Part shown: positions 35,480 to 46,286 of the stretch, one piece after another
Layout of the letters: every line of letters starts with the position of its first letter
Numbering within the stretch: position 1 is the stretch's first letter
Program-made: the position numbers and the translations under genes
Source: Pseudomonas persica
Lineage (GTDB): Bacteria > Pseudomonadota > Gammaproteobacteria > Pseudomonadales > Pseudomonadaceae
DNA length: 64,000 bases
Assembly (NCBI RefSeq): GCF_900291015.1
Contig: NZ_OLKL01000011.1
Coordinates: 120,735-184,734, forward strand
Direction of reading: 5' to 3'
The notes under the pieces: model-generated
What the model was told of the DNA's origin: nothing
What the model saw: the letters and a program-made list of their open reading frames with translations, nothing else
The model's database searches: none

Positions 35480-35713
35480 TTACCCCGGATACCCCGCCGC
35501 CTCCCGCTCCAACCACCCCGCCAACTGCTTGCGCCCCACCTTCTCCACCCGTGCCTGCTGCAGCCTTTGCAGCATGTACGCACGTTTTCCAGCGTCCGAC
35601 CCAGCCAGCGACAACGCCAGGTCACGGTCCATCCAGCGGCGCATGCGCACATACAGCCACCAGTGAAAATACAGCCCCGCGACGGTGGTGACCACGACGA
35701 TGAAGTAATCCAT
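35480..35713 (-). CDS. small membrane protein, unknown
   Basis: 77 residues. One membrane helix at the N-terminus (YFIVVVTTVAGLYFHWWLYV) followed by a basic amphipathic cytosolic part (RMRRWMDRDLALSLAGSDAG, LQRLQQARVEKV). Start ATG 35713. No family recognised beyond being common in Pseudomonas next to pdxH. Convergent to pdxH, 39 bases apart. Confidence 0.7.
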   Translation of the reverse strand: MDYFIVVVTTVAGLYFHWWLYVRMRRWMDRDLALSLAGSDAGKRAYMLQRLQQARVEKVGRKQLAGWLEREAAGYPG

Positions 35714-35860
35714 GGCTATCCTTGGTCTCACTTGAAAATGCCTCGATACAGCTACGCAGGCTGTACCTCGGCTGAATGAAAACAATTTTATTACGTTTGT
35801 GCCGTGACAGCCGTCAACGTGCAGCGTCTAATGAACACCTGACTTATGGAGACCTTACCC

Positions 35861-36325
35861 ATGCGTAAATCCGCTTTGCTGGTGGCCACCTTTACCACCA
35901 TGTCGCTGTTGCTGGGTGGCTGTGCCTCAAGCCTGACCGGTGACAGCTACTCCCGTGATGAGGCCCGCCGTGTGCAAACCGTGCGTATGGGCACCATCGA
36001 ATCCCTGCGCCCGGTCAAGATCGAGGGGACCAAGACCCCGATCGGTGGTGGTGCTGGCGCCATCGTCGGTGGCGTGGCCGGCAGCGCCGTGGGGGGGGGC
36101 CGTGGCAGCATCGTCGCCGCCGTGATCGGTGCCGTTGCCGGTGGCCTGGCCGGTTCCGCCGCCGAAGAAGGCCTGACCCGTACCCAGGGTGTCGAAATCA
36201 CCGTGCGTGAGGACGATGGCAGCATGCGTGCCTATGTGCAGGCTGTGCAGGAGAACGAGATCTTCCGCGTTGGCGACCGCGTGCGCATCATGACTGTCGA
36301 CGGTACCAGCCGCGTCACGCACTGA
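35861..36325 (+). CDS. glycine-zipper 2TM lipoprotein (SlyB/Pcp-like)
   Basis: 154 residues. Lipobox LLLGGCAS (Cys 21), a region GTIESLRPVKIEG, then a glycine zipper (GGGAGAIVGGVAGSAVGGGR and AAVIGAVAGGLAGSAAEEG) typical of the 17-kDa antigen/SlyB family, and a C-terminal small beta domain (VEITVREDDGSMRAYVQAV). Outer-membrane structural lipoprotein, often PhoP-regulated in enterics; no such site seen here. GGAG precedes the ATG by 9 bases. Own terminator follows. Confidence 0.92.
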   Translation: MRKSALLVATFTTMSLLLGGCASSLTGDSYSRDEARRVQTVRMGTIESLRPVKIEGTKTPIGGGAGAIVGGVAGSAVGGGRGSIVAAVIGAVAGGLAGSAAEEGLTRTQGVEITVREDDGSMRAYVQAVQENEIFRVGDRVRIMTVDGTSRVTH

Positions 36326-36342
36326 CCGTAGCGCAATAAAAC

Positions 36343-36379
36343 AAAACCCCGACATGGCGCTCGCCAGTCGGGGTTTTTT
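36343..36379. terminator. bidirectional intrinsic terminator
   Basis: AAAACCCCGAC ... GTCGGGGTTTTTT with an inner GGCG/CGCC pair in the loop; A-run and T-run on both sides. Ends the glycine-zipper gene (+) and nhaA (-). Confidence 0.93.
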
Positions 36380-36394
36380 CATGCGGTAGCCAAG

Positions 36395-37570
36395 TCAGCC
36401 CACGCTGGGCTTGCGGCTGGCCATGGCGGTTATCGCATAGCCGATCACGGCGGCGAAGAACGAACCGGTGAGAATACCCATGCGATCCATCCCGGCGTAA
36501 TCACTGCTGCCAGGCACAAAGGCGAGTGAGCCAACGAACAGACTCATGGTGAAGCCGATACCGCAGAGTATCGCCACACCGAGCAATTGACCCCAATTGG
36601 CGCCGACAGGCAGTGTGGCCAGGCGCAGTTTTACCGCGACCCAGGTCAGGCCGAAGACACCCACGGTCTTGCCCAGCAGCAGCCCGACGGCGATGCCCAG
36701 TGGCACCGGGTGGGTGAAGCTTTCTATGGTCATGCCTGCCAGCGATACACCGGCATTGGCGAAAGCGAACAGCGGCAGGATGGCGTAGGCGACCCACGGA
36801 TGCAGGGCGTGTTCCAGGGCGAGCGATGGCGAGCGTTCGGCATAGCGCGTGCGCAGCGGGATGCACAGGGCCAGGGCAACGCCGGCCAGGGTGGCATGCA
36901 CGCCGCTCTTGAGCACGCAGACCCACAGGATCAGACCAACGACCATGTACGGCCCAAGCTTGACCACACCAAGCCGGTTCATGGCCACCAGCACGACCAG
37001 GCAGGTGGCGGCCAGCAGCAGTGACACGCTCGACAGGGTGCCCGAGTAGAACAGGGCAATGACGATGATCGCACCCAGGTCGTCGATGATCGCCAGGGTC
37101 ATCAGGAACAGCTTCAGCGACACCGGCACGCGCTTGCCCAGCAGGGCCAGTACACCGAGGGCGAAGGCGATGTCGGTGGCGGTGGGGATCGCCCAGCCGG
37201 CCACGGCCGCCGGGTTGTCACGGTTGATGAACCAGTAGATCAGTGCCGGTATCACCATGCCGCCCACTGCGGCGGTGGCAGGCAGGATCACCTGTGAGGG
37301 CTTGGACAGGTGGCCGTTGACCACCTCGCGCTTGACCTCCAGGCCGATGAGCAGGAAGAACAGGGCCATCAGGCCGTCGTTGATCCACAGCAGCAACGGC
37401 TTGGCGATGTGCAGTGCGCCGACCTGGACGGCGACGGGGACGTCGAGCAGGCCGCTGTACAGGTAGGACAGCGGTGAATTGTTGATGACCAGGGCCAGGA
37501 TGGCCGCAGCAATCAGTAGCAGGCCGCTGGCGGCTTCGAGTTGGATGAAACGGGTTAACAGGCTACGCAC
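36395..37570 (-). CDS. nhaA: Na+/H+ antiporter NhaA
   Basis: 391 residues, twelve membrane spans. Exchanges Na+ for 2 H+ for pH and salt homeostasis. The ion-binding aspartate pair is in [20 protein letters not shown] (E. coli Asp163/164), the unwound-helix segment [20 protein letters not shown] is present, and helix 11 reads [23 protein letters not shown] start at 37570 with GGAGAG 10 bases upstream. Single gene. Confidence 0.96.
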   Translation of the reverse strand: MRSLLTRFIQLEAASGLLLIAAAILALVINNSPLSYLYSGLLDVPVAVQVGALHIAKPLLLWINDGLMALFFLLIGLEVKREVVNGHLSKPSQVILPATAAVGGMVIPALIYWFINRDNPAAVAGWAIPTATDIAFALGVLALLGKRVPVSLKLFLMTLAIIDDLGAIIVIALFYSGTLSSVSLLLAATCLVVLVAMNRLGVVKLGPYMVVGLILWVCVLKSGVHATLAGVALALCIPLRTRYAERSPSLALEHALHPWVAYAILPLFAFANAGVSLAGMTIESFTHPVPLGIAVGLLLGKTVGVFGLTWVAVKLRLATLPVGANWGQLLGVAILCGIGFTMSLFVGSLAFVPGSSDYAGMDRMGILTGSFFAAVIGYAITAMASRKPSVG

Positions 37571-37643
37571 GGGCTATGGGCTCTCCATGAGCAGTTTACG
37601 ATTGGAGCGGGTTTACACCCTAGCCTGTGGTGATATGCATTAA

Positions 37644-37668
37644 AACAAAAACCATATTCGTTTTTGTT
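37644..37668. promoter_or_regulatory. AT-rich inverted repeat upstream of nhaA
   Basis: AACAAAAAC-CATATTC-GTTTTTGTT, perfect nine-base arms, 74 bases upstream of the nhaA start. Could be an operator or a short stem; unassigned. Confidence 0.4.
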
Positions 37669-37762
37669 ATATGTTGTTGCTGGCTGGGCTGAGGGAAGCC
37701 TAGATAAAGAGGCGGAAGGGTGGGGGAGGGGAAGTCTGATGTTGGTTATGGATTTTTCTGAT

Positions 37763-37876
37763 GCCTGCCAGGGCCCTTTCGCGGGTAAACCCGCTCCCAC
37801 AAGGTACTGCACAGTTTTCAAATCCTGTGCAGTACCTTGTGGGAGCGGGTTTACCCGCGAAGAGGCCCTGGCAGGC
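37763..37876. repeat. large REP inverted repeat
   Basis: Two near-complete 50-base arms. Each carries CTTCGCGGGTAAACCCGCTC or its complement, plus TGTGGGAGCGGG and an outer GCCTGCCAGGGCC. It ends 10 bases before the flavoprotein gene stop and fills most of the 315-base gap between nhaA and that gene. Confidence 0.88.
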
Positions 37877-37885
37877 GACAAGGAA

Positions 37886-39493
37886 TCAGAGGCCGAGCAT
37901 ATCCCGCGCCACTGCCTCGGCAATGCGAATCCCATCGACACCGGCCGAGAGGATCCCGCCCGCATAGCCGGCCCCTTCACCCGCTGGGAACAGCCCCTTC
38001 AGGTTCAGGCTCTGGAAGTCCTCACCGCGGGTAATGCGCAGCGGCGATGAGGTGCGTGTCTCGATCCCGGTCAACACCGCATCATGCAGGTTGTAGCCCT
38101 TGATCTGCCGGTCGAACGCCGGCAGCGCTTCGCGGATGGCCTCGATGGCGAAGTCCGGCAGGCTCGGCGCCAGGTCGCCCAGGGTAACGCCCGGTTTGTA
38201 GGATGGCTCGACACTGCCCAGTGCAGTCGACGGCCGGCCGGCGACGAAGTCACCGACCAGTTGCGCCGGGGCCTGGTAGTTGCTGCCGCCCATCACGTAG
38301 GCGTGGGCTTCCAGGCGTTCCTGCAGTTCGATGCCGGCCAGCGGGCCGCCCGGGTAATCGCGCTCGGGGTCGATGCCGACGACGATGCCGGAGTTGGCGT
38401 TGCGCTCGTTACGCGAGTACTGGCTCATGCCGTTGGTAACCACCCGGCCCGGCTCGCTGGTGGCGGCGACCACGGTGCCGCCCGGGCACATGCAGAAGCT
38501 GTACACCGAACGGCCGTTCTTGGCGTGGTACACCAGCTTGTAGTCGGCGGCACCTAGTTTCGGGTGGCCGGCATACTTGCCCAGGCGCGCCTTGTCGATC
38601 AGTGTTTGTGGGTGCTCGATACGGAAGCCCACCGAGAACGGCTTGGCTTCCATGTATACGCCCTTGGCGTGCAGCATGCGGAAGGTGTCGCGGGCGCTGT
38701 GGCCCAGGGCCAGCACCACATGGCGCGAGTGCAGCTGTTCGCCGCTCTCCAGCACCACGCCGGTCAGCTGGCCATCTTCGATCAGCAGGTCGGTGACCTT
38801 CTGCTGGAAGCGCACTTCGGCACCGAGGGCGATCATGTCCTGACGCATCTGCTCGACCATGCCGGTGAGGCGGAAGGTACCGATGTGCGGCTTGTTGATG
38901 TACAGGATCTCGTCCGGCGCACCGGCCTTGACGAACTCTTCCAGCACTTTGCGGCCGTGGTGCTGCGGGTCCTTGATCTGGCTGTACAGCTTGCCGTCGG
39001 AGAAGGTGCCGGCGCCGCCTTCGCCGAACTGCACGTTGGACTCGGGGTTGAGCACGCTCTTGCGCCACAGGCCCCAGGTATCCTTGGTGCGCTGGCGTAC
39101 TTCCTTGCCGCGCTCGAGGATGATCGGCTTGAAGCCCATCTGCGCCAGCAACAGGCCGGCGAAGATGCCGCACGGGCCGAAGCCGACCACGATCGGGCGC
39201 TCCTGCAGATCGGCCGGGGCCTGGCCGACGAACTTGTAGGTTACGTCTGGCGCCGGGCCGATGTTGCGATCGTCGGCGAACTTGCTGAGCAGCTCGGCTT
39301 CGTTGCTGGCTTCCAGGTCGATGGTGTAGATGAACAGCAGTTCGCTGTTCTTCTTGCGCGCATCGTAGCTGCGCTTGAACAGGTTGAAGCTGAGCAGTTG
39401 CTCGTCGCGGATGCCCAGGCGCTGGACGATGGCTTCACGCAGGGCTTCGTCGGGATGGTCCAGGGGCAGCTTCAGTTCGGTGATTCGTAGCAT
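37886..39493 (-). CDS. FAD-dependent oxidoreductase (COG2509 type)
   Basis: 535 residues. An N-terminal 80-residue domain (MLRITELKLPLDHPDEALRE), then the FAD Rossmann motif VVGFGPCGIFAGLLLAQMG at about 102, FGEGGAGTFSDGKLYSQIKD, and the C-terminal FAD-closing motif GLFPAGEGAGYAGGILSAGV. These flavoproteins are widespread and uncharacterised; a CxxxC-like pair (CMCPGG) lies in the middle. Annotated as NAD(P)/FAD-dependent dehydrogenase; substrate unknown. ATG 39493; open frame upstream lacks support. Monocistronic between REP blocks. Confidence 0.88.
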   Translation of the reverse strand: MLRITELKLPLDHPDEALREAIVQRLGIRDEQLLSFNLFKRSYDARKKNSELLFIYTIDLEASNEAELLSKFADDRNIGPAPDVTYKFVGQAPADLQERPIVVGFGPCGIFAGLLLAQMGFKPIILERGKEVRQRTKDTWGLWRKSVLNPESNVQFGEGGAGTFSDGKLYSQIKDPQHHGRKVLEEFVKAGAPDEILYINKPHIGTFRLTGMVEQMRQDMIALGAEVRFQQKVTDLLIEDGQLTGVVLESGEQLHSRHVVLALGHSARDTFRMLHAKGVYMEAKPFSVGFRIEHPQTLIDKARLGKYAGHPKLGAADYKLVYHAKNGRSVYSFCMCPGGTVVAATSEPGRVVTNGMSQYSRNERNANSGIVVGIDPERDYPGGPLAGIELQERLEAHAYVMGGSNYQAPAQLVGDFVAGRPSTALGSVEPSYKPGVTLGDLAPSLPDFAIEAIREALPAFDRQIKGYNLHDAVLTGIETRTSSPLRITRGEDFQSLNLKGLFPAGEGAGYAGGILSAGVDGIRIAEAVARDMLGL

Positions 39494-39596
39494 GGCAGGG
39501 TCCAGTATCCCGGCCATGGGCGGCCGGCGGCTTTACACAAACCGCCAAGTATAAGCTGTTCGCCGCCCCGACTGGCAGGATAAAAGCGCCCGGCGA

Positions 39597-40271
39597 TCAG
39601 TTGTCGCGCGCGCCGCCGTAGTAACCGCAGCCCTGCAGGGTCTTGCCGTCGATGCGCAGTTCGGCGCGCAGGTGGTGGATGGCACCGGTGGCGGCGTCTA
39701 CGCAGCGTTGTGGCGCGACCCACAGCTCCACGTGCTGGCCGTTGGCTTCGCTGGTCAGGGTCAGGCCGCCGCCGGGCACTTCTTCTTCCAGGAAGGGCAG
39801 GGGCAGGGGGGGCTGGCCGACGCGGTTGAGCACCATGCCCTTGCCGCTGGCCTTGATGTCCCAGTCCGGCTCGTGGCCGTTGGCGCGCAGGGTCAGCTGC
39901 TTGAAGTTGGGGTCTTCGCAAGCGCGGGTGGAAGGTTCCAGGCGGTACAGGCGGCGTACTTCCAGCTGGCCGTCGCTGTTGGCCTGCCTGCTGCCGGTGA
40001 GGCGGCCGCGGACGTCGGCGAACAGCTTGTCGTTGGCGTCCTTGGCGAGGTTGGCGGCTTCCTGCAGGATGCCGGTGGCGGCGACGTCGTTGATCACGAA
40101 AGTGCGGTTTTCGCTACACGGCTTGAACAGCAGCTGGCCACCGGCGGCACGCAGCTCGCCCTGCATGCGCGTGGTGCCGATGTTCGGGTCGTTGGGGGCG
40201 TCAGCCATGAGCTGGCAGCCGGCGAACAGGGGCAGCAGAGCAGTGAACAGCAGGGTGGGAGTGAGGCGCAT
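39597..40271 (-). CDS. COG3650-type lipoprotein
   Basis: 224 residues. Signal peptide MRLTPTLLFTALLPLFAGC with lipobox LFAGC (Cys 19). The mature protein has an N-terminal beta domain (MQGELRAAGGQLLFKPCSEN) and a C-terminal COG3650 domain (TLRANGHEPDWDIKASGKGM; LRIDGKTLQGCGYYGGA). Several paired cysteines fit the oxidising periplasm. Function unknown. Start ATG 40271 correctly places the signal peptide. Confidence 0.85.
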   Translation of the reverse strand: MRLTPTLLFTALLPLFAGCQLMADAPNDPNIGTTRMQGELRAAGGQLLFKPCSENRTFVINDVAATGILQEAANLAKDANDKLFADVRGRLTGSRQANSDGQLEVRRLYRLEPSTRACEDPNFKQLTLRANGHEPDWDIKASGKGMVLNRVGQPPLPLPFLEEEVPGGGLTLTSEANGQHVELWVAPQRCVDAATGAIHHLRAELRIDGKTLQGCGYYGGARDN

Positions 40272-40344
40272 GGGGCGGGATCCGGGATCTTCCAAAGAGC
40301 TGGCCACGTTACTCAGGCTGGCGGCGGATCACAAGTTAATGGTT

Positions 40345-40456
40345 GCCTGTACCGGCCTCTTCGCGGGTGAACCCGCTCCCACAGGTGCGGCGCCGCACTT
40401 ACGTCTGGTGCTATCCCTGTGGGAGCGGGTTCACCCGCGAAGAGGCCGGCACAGGC
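40345..40456. repeat. REP inverted repeat
   Basis: GCCTCTTCGCGGGTGAACCC...GCTCCCACAGG on the left and its complement on the right, about 35 bases apart; P. putida REP core with GTGAACCC variant. Confidence 0.87.
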
Positions 40457-40476
40457 AATACATTCTTTGCAGACAG

Positions 40477-40500
40477 AAAAAAGGGCCCGAAGGCCCTTTT
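40477..40500 (-). terminator. intrinsic terminator after livF
   Basis: AAAAGGGCC-CGAA-GGCCCTTTT, eight-pair stem with A/T runs, immediately beyond the livF stop on the minus strand; ends the liv operon. Confidence 0.9.
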
Positions 40501-40505
40501 CCCGA

Positions 40506-41207
<702 letters not shown>

Positions 41208-41975
41208 TTACGCTTCCCCCAGGTAGGCTTTGATCACGTCAGGGTTGTCGCGGATCTCTTCCGGCGTGCCGTGGGCCAGGGGGGTGCCCTGGTTGATCAC
41301 CACGATATGGTCGGAAATGCTCATCACCAGCTTCATGTCGTGCTCGATCAGCAGCACGGTGACGTTGTGCGACTCACGCAGGTAGGCGATCAGCGCCTTG
41401 AGGTCTTCGGTCTCCTTCGGGTTCAGGCCCGCTGCCGGTTCGTCGAGCATGATGATGCGCGGCTGGGTCATCATGCAGCGGGCGATTTCCAGGCGGCGCT
41501 GCTGGCCGTAGGCGAGGGTGCCGGCGGTACGGTTGGCGAACTCGGTCAGGTTGACCTTCTCCAGCCAGTACTGCGCGCGTTCCATGGCCTCCTTCTCGCT
41601 GCGGCGGAAGTTCGGGGTCTTGAACAGGCCGGCGAAGAAGTTGGTATTGAGGTGGCGGTGCTGGGCGATCAGCAGGTTTTCCAGCGCGGTCATTTCCTTG
41701 AACAGGCGCACGTTCTGGAAGGTCCGCACCACGCCCTTGCGGGCGATCTGGTGGCCGGCCAGGCCCTGGATCGGCTGGCCATCGAGCAGGATGGTGCCGC
41801 CGCTGGGCTTGTAGAAGCCGGTCAGGCAGTTGAACACGGTGGTCTTGCCGGCACCGTTCGGGCCGATCAGTGCCACCACCTGTTTTTCCTTGACGGTCAG
41901 GGCCACGCCGTTGACCGCCAACAAGCCGCCGAAGCGCATGCTCAGGCCGCTGACTTGCAGAATTTCGCGGCTCAT
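41208..41975 (-). CDS. livG: branched-chain amino acid ABC transporter ATPase LivG
   Basis: 255 residues, ABC ATPase. Walker [10 protein letters not shown] near residue 38, signature [14 protein letters not shown], Walker [16 protein letters not shown], and the C-terminal LivG/BCA_ABC_TP tail [16 protein letters not shown]. Starts by ATGA-type overlap with livM. Confidence 0.97.
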   Translation of the reverse strand: MSREILQVSGLSMRFGGLLAVNGVALTVKEKQVVALIGPNGAGKTTVFNCLTGFYKPSGGTILLDGQPIQGLAGHQIARKGVVRTFQNVRLFKEMTALENLLIAQHRHLNTNFFAGLFKTPNFRRSEKEAMERAQYWLEKVNLTEFANRTAGTLAYGQQRRLEIARCMMTQPRIIMLDEPAAGLNPKETEDLKALIAYLRESHNVTVLLIEHDMKLVMSISDHIVVINQGTPLAHGTPEEIRDNPDVIKAYLGEA

Positions 41976-43228
41976 CGACGCAGCTCCATGTGTGGACGTT
42001 GCATAGGCAGCAGGCCTTGCGGACGCCAGATCATCATCAACACCATCAGCGCACCGAACATCAGCATCCGGTATTCGCTGAACTCACGCATCAGCTCGGG
42101 CAGCAGGATCATCACGATGGCCGCGAGAATCACGCCCAGTTGTGAGCCCATGCCGCCAAGCACGACGATGGCGAGGATGATCGCCGACTCGATGAAGGTG
42201 AACGACTCCGGCGTCACCAGGCCTTGGCGCGCAGCGAAGAAGCTGCCGGCAAAACCGGCGAAGCAGGCACCCAGGGTGAACGCCGAGAGCTTGATCACGG
42301 TCGGGTTCAGGCCCAGTGCGCGGCAGGCGATCTCGTCTTCGCGCAGGGCTTCCCAGGCGCGGCCGATCGGCATGCGCAGCAGGCGGTTGATCACGAACAG
42401 CGCCAGCAGGGCCAGCAGCAGGGCCACCAGGTAGAGGAAGATGACCTTGTTGATCGAGTTGTATTCCAGCCCGAAGAACTCATGGAAGGTCTGCATGCCC
42501 TCGGCGGCACGGCGTTCGAAGGTCAGGCCGAACAGCTCCGGCTTGGGAATGTTGCTGATGCCGTTGGGGCCGCCGGTCCAGTCGGTGAGGTTACGCAGGA
42601 ACAGGCGGATGATCTCGCCGAAGCCGAGGGTCACGATCGCCAGATAGTCACCGCGCAGGCGCAGCACCGGGAAGCCGAGCAGGAAGCCGAAGGTGGCGGC
42701 CATCAGGCCGGCGATCGGCAGGCATACCCAGAAGCTCCAGCCCAGGTAGTGCGAGAGCATGGCGTAGCTGTAGGCACCGACGGCGTAGAAGCCGACATAA
42801 CCGAGGTCGAGCAGGCCCGCCAGGCCGACCACGATGTTCAGGCCCAGGCCCAGCAACACGTAGATCAGGATCAGCGTGGCAATGTCGACCGCACCGCGCG
42901 AGCCGAAGAACGGCCACACCAGTGCCGCGACGATCAGGCCCATGATCACGTAGCGCTGGGTCTTCGGCAGGGTCAGGTAGTTGCTGACGGCCGGCGGGAT
43001 CAGCTTGCGATCCGAACGGCGGCCCATCACCGAGCTCCACTGCTTGTCGAACAGCACGCGCAGGAACATCAGCACCGAGCACAGGGCAATGATGCCGAGG
43101 TTGAACGAACCCTGGCTGTGCACAGCCAGGCTGATGCCGTCGATGCTCAGTTTCAGGCCCAGTACCGGGAAGGCCACGGCCCATACCAGCAAGGCGCTGA
43201 AGAACGCCTGTTTGAGATTTCTGTTCAT
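41972..43228 (-). CDS. livM: branched-chain amino acid permease LivM
   Basis: 418 residues with about ten membrane spans. A non-conserved N-terminal 95 residues typical of the long gammaproteobacterial LivM, then the permease core with [40 protein letters not shown] and the EAA-like loop [20 protein letters not shown]. Overlaps livH stop by 4 bases and livG start by 4 bases. Confidence 0.96.
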   Translation of the reverse strand: MNRNLKQAFFSALLVWAVAFPVLGLKLSIDGISLAVHSQGSFNLGIIALCSVLMFLRVLFDKQWSSVMGRRSDRKLIPPAVSNYLTLPKTQRYVIMGLIVAALVWPFFGSRGAVDIATLILIYVLLGLGLNIVVGLAGLLDLGYVGFYAVGAYSYAMLSHYLGWSFWVCLPIAGLMAATFGFLLGFPVLRLRGDYLAIVTLGFGEIIRLFLRNLTDWTGGPNGISNIPKPELFGLTFERRAAEGMQTFHEFFGLEYNSINKVIFLYLVALLLALLALFVINRLLRMPIGRAWEALREDEIACRALGLNPTVIKLSAFTLGACFAGFAGSFFAARQGLVTPESFTFIESAIILAIVVLGGMGSQLGVILAAIVMILLPELMREFSEYRMLMFGALMVLMMIWRPQGLLPMQRPHMELRR

Positions 43229-44148
43229 ACTTTTTCAACCTCCGGGCGGCCCAGGATGCCGGTCGGCCGGAATAGCAGGACAAGAACCAACAAGCCGAAT
43301 GCCACCACGTCCTTGTACTGGTCGCCGAAGATATCGGCACCGAACGCTTCGGCCACGCCCAGCACCAGCCCGCCGAGCATGGCGCCCGGGATGCTGCCGA
43401 TGCCACCCAGCACCGCCGCGGTGAAGGCCTTCAGGCCCACCAGGAAACCGGCGTTGGGGTTGATCACCCCGTACTGCATGCTCAGCAGCACGGCCGCCAC
43501 CGCCGCCAAAGCGGCACCGATGACGAAGGTGAGGGCGATGATGTTGTTGGTGTTGATGCCCAGCAGGTTGGCCATCTTGATGTCCTCTGCGCAGGCGCGG
43601 CAGGCGCGGCCCAGGCGGGAACGGGAGATGAACAGGGTGAGGCAGGTCATGGCCACCAGGGTGACCACGAACACCAGGATCTGCATGTAGCTGATCAGTA
43701 CTTCTTCAGCACCGCCCGGTCCGAAGGAGAAGCTCCCGGGGATCAGGTTGGGGATGGACTTGTCCTTGGAGTCTTGCGACAGCAAGACGGTGTTCTGCAG
43801 AAAGATCGACATGCCGATGGCGGAAATCAGCGGGATCAGACGGTTGCTGTTGCGCAGGGGGCGGTAGGCAACCCGTTCGATACTGTAGCCATAGGCACTG
43901 GTGACGAAGATCGTCGCGACGAAGGCGACGGTCATCAGGATCGGCAGCGAATGGATACCCATCATGGCCAGGCCCGCCAGGGCGATGAAGGCCACGTAGG
44001 AACCGATCATGTACACCTCGCCGTGGGCGAAGTTGATCATGCCTATGATGCCGTACACCATCGTGTAGCCGATGGCGATCAAGGCATAGGTGCTGCCGAT
44101 GGTCAATCCATTAACCAGTTGTTGGAAGAAATGGTAGATCTCAGGCAT
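43225..44148 (-). CDS. livH: branched-chain amino acid permease LivH
   Basis: 307 residues, eight or so membrane spans. Starts [20 protein letters not shown], the LivH/BraD N-terminus; conserved YMVYGI-type motif in [20 protein letters not shown] and EAA-loop [20 protein letters not shown]. First permease gene, 186 bases downstream of livK, with a hairpin in the gap. Confidence 0.97.
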   Translation of the reverse strand: MPEIYHFFQQLVNGLTIGSTYALIAIGYTMVYGIIGMINFAHGEVYMIGSYVAFIALAGLAMMGIHSLPILMTVAFVATIFVTSAYGYSIERVAYRPLRNSNRLIPLISAIGMSIFLQNTVLLSQDSKDKSIPNLIPGSFSFGPGGAEEVLISYMQILVFVVTLVAMTCLTLFISRSRLGRACRACAEDIKMANLLGINTNNIIALTFVIGAALAAVAAVLLSMQYGVINPNAGFLVGLKAFTAAVLGGIGSIPGAMLGGLVLGVAEAFGADIFGDQYKDVVAFGLLVLVLLFRPTGILGRPEVEKV

Positions 44149-44271
44149 TACAGCGCTCCTAAAAACCTGATTTGCATTTCGCTGGCGGGGGGTAAGGCCA
44201 GGAAACCGCGGGTGACGGTTTTAAGATTTTCAGGTGAGCCCGCCCCCGGATCGCGGGGATCAGGCCCATGA

Positions 44272-44309
44272 ACCTCATAAAACAAAGCCCACTGCTCGCA
44301 CAGTGGGCT
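44272..44309 (-). terminator. attenuating hairpin between livK and livH
   Basis: On the minus strand AGCCCACTG-TGCGAG-CAGTGGGCT followed by TTGTTTT. A nine-pair stem with a short U-rich tail just after the livK stop, well placed to let livK be made in excess of the permease genes. Confidence 0.75.
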
Positions 44310-44334
44310 CGTAGGTCAGCTATTAGTCACGCAG

Positions 44335-45450
44335 TTACTGAGGGGAGACTTCGGTCTTCGGCTTGCCGAAGTGCCATTCGTAGACCACGAACTTGAAGTC
44401 TTTCAGGTCGCCTTTGTCGTCGAACGACAGCTCGCCGGTCGGGGTCTTGAACTTGCCGGCATGGATGGCGGCAGCCACTTTCTCGGCGTCGTCGGAGCCC
44501 GCAACCTTGATACCTTGGGCGATCAGCTCGACAGCCGAGTAGGCCGGGAACACGAACGGGCCGCTTGGGTCCTTGCCGTCAGCCTTGATGGCGTCGACGA
44601 TCTTCTTGTTCGCAGGGTCGGCGTCGAACGACTTCGGCAGGGTCACCAGCAGGCCTTCGGAGGCGTTCTGGGCGATCTGCGAGATGGAGTCGTTGCCCAC
44701 GCCTTCCGGGCCCATGAACTTGGCTTTCAGGCCTTTTTCCTGAGCCTGGCGCAGGATCAGGCCCAGCTCTGGGTGGTAGCCGCCGTAGTAGACGAAGTCG
44801 ACGTTGTTCTGCTTGAGTTTCTGGATGATCGAGGAGAAGTCCTTGTCACCGGCGTTCAGGCCTTCGAACACGGCAACCTTGGTGCCTTTGCCTTCCAGGG
44901 TCTGCTTGACCGCGGTGGCGATGCCTTCACCGTACTGCTGCTTGTCGTGCAGGACAGCGACCACCTTCGGCTTGACGTGGTCGGCGATGTAGTTGCCGGC
45001 GGCCGGGCCCTGGGCGCTGTCCAGGCCGATGGTGCGGAAGATCAGCTTGTAGCCACGGGCGGTGATTTCCGGCGAGGTGGCGGCCGGGGTGATCATGATC
45101 ACACCTTCGTCTTCGTAGATGTCGGACGCAGGCTGGGTGGAGCTGGAGCACAGGTGGCCGATGACGAACTTGACGCCGTCGTTGACCACTTTGTTGGCGA
45201 CTGCCACGGCCTGTTTAGGGTCGCAGGCGTCGTCGTATTCCTTGGCTTCGAGCATCTTGCCATCCACGCCGCCCGCGGCGTTGATATCCTTGATGGCTTG
45301 CTTGGCGCCGATGAACTGCATGTCACCGTACTGGGTCACTGGGCCGGTCTTGGGGCCTGCAATCCCGATCTTGATGGTATCGGCGGCAAACGAATGGCTG
45401 GCTACCCCGGCCAGAACCATTGCGGCGAACAGCTTGGAAATCTTGATCAT
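44335..45450 (-). CDS. livK: branched-chain amino acid-binding periplasmic protein
   Basis: 371 residues. Signal peptide MIKISKLFAAMVLAGVASHSFA, then a type 1 periplasmic binding fold: IKIGIAGPKTGPVTQYGDMQ, a first-lobe disulfide pair (DDACDPKQ, GHLCSSST), and FVYYGGYHPELGLILRQAQE. This is the LivJ/LivK/BraC group that delivers Leu/Ile/Val to LivHMGF. First gene of the operon. Confidence 0.96.
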   Translation of the reverse strand: MIKISKLFAAMVLAGVASHSFAADTIKIGIAGPKTGPVTQYGDMQFIGAKQAIKDINAAGGVDGKMLEAKEYDDACDPKQAVAVANKVVNDGVKFVIGHLCSSSTQPASDIYEDEGVIMITPAATSPEITARGYKLIFRTIGLDSAQGPAAGNYIADHVKPKVVAVLHDKQQYGEGIATAVKQTLEGKGTKVAVFEGLNAGDKDFSSIIQKLKQNNVDFVYYGGYHPELGLILRQAQEKGLKAKFMGPEGVGNDSISQIAQNASEGLLVTLPKSFDADPANKKIVDAIKADGKDPSGPFVFPAYSAVELIAQGIKVAGSDDAEKVAAAIHAGKFKTPTGELSFDDKGDLKDFKFVVYEWHFGKPKTEVSPQ

Positions 45451-45808
45451 AGTGCTCCACTCATTCTGTTGTAATTCTTATAGTCCTGGCGGCCAGGGCT
45501 ACAGACCGGGCGGGATTTGCGGCGTGGCCATGCCAACGCGCAAGCCCACCTTCCCCCGGAACATGTCCCGGAACTGTACCGGTGCAGTGTAGAGCGCTGT
45601 TCGAGCGCTTGAAAAGCGGTCGAAAAGGGCCTGCTTCCTGGGTTGTCGCTTGATCGACACAAAGATACAGAAAGGCGCCATCAAACTGCCTGCATCTGCG
45701 ACCCCGCCCCACAAGTTCGGGATCAATCGACCAAATTACATATTTGAAACCGGGTTTTTCTGCAAAAATGCCGGCCTTTTTATTGGCCGACGTTTGCGGA
45801 TACCACCC
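45451..45808. other. intergenic region between livK and the DUF2288 gene
   Basis: 358 bases, the divergent promoter region. The half near livK is GC-rich; the half near 45720-45780 is AT-rich and includes AATTACATATTTG, a likely promoter zone for the DUF2288 gene. No operator or structured RNA recognised. Confidence 0.45.
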
Positions 45809-46120
45809 ATGACTGATCAAACAAGCACCCTCTATGCCAAATTGCTTGGCGAGACGGCAATCATCGAGTGGAAAGCGCTGGAGCGTTTCTGGGCCAAGGG
45901 TGACCTGATTTGGGTCGACCCAAGCCTCGACCTGATCGCCGTTGCCGAGGCGATGGCCGAGAATCGCAGCGAGATCTTCGCCAAGTGGCGTAGTGATAGC
46001 ACTGTCGGACCGGTGACGGCCGAGCAGGCCCAGGACCTGCAAAGCCGCGATCCAGAGATCTGGGCGGTGGTGGTTTCGCCGTTCATCGTGATTCAGGTGA
46101 AGCGCCCGATAGAGGCGTGA
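45809..46120 (+). CDS. DUF2288 family protein
   Basis: 103 residues, soluble, acidic. Pattern KLLGETAIIEWKALERFWAK ... LIWVDPSLDLIAVAEAMAEN ... WAVVVSPFIVIQVK is the DUF2288 signature. Function unknown. Monocistronic, divergent from livK. Confidence 0.82.
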   Translation: MTDQTSTLYAKLLGETAIIEWKALERFWAKGDLIWVDPSLDLIAVAEAMAENRSEIFAKWRSDSTVGPVTAEQAQDLQSRDPEIWAVVVSPFIVIQVKRPIEA

Positions 46121-46236
46121 TCGTTTTTGGTGCGCGAAAATGCGCAGCAGGCCCGTTTTGGTGCTCGAAGGCGCTCAGGACGGGTAGAGGGAAGTAACAA
46201 TTCGGCGTGGCGGTAACAGTTTACGGGATGCGTAAT

Positions 46237-46258
46237 GGGGGGCTGCAAGGCAGCCCCC
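46237..46258 (+). terminator. hairpin before the dehydrogenase gene
   Basis: GGGGGCTG-CAAGG-CAGCCCCC, 29 bases upstream of the next start, without a T-run. It may end the DUF2288 transcript or form part of the dehydrogenase leader. Confidence 0.4.
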
Positions 46259-46286
46259 GGTTATTCGAAATAGTCAGGAGTCATTG

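Noticed and set aside
42224..43690. 488-residue open frame on the plus strand
   Set aside because: Antisense to livM and livH, both with clear permease motifs.
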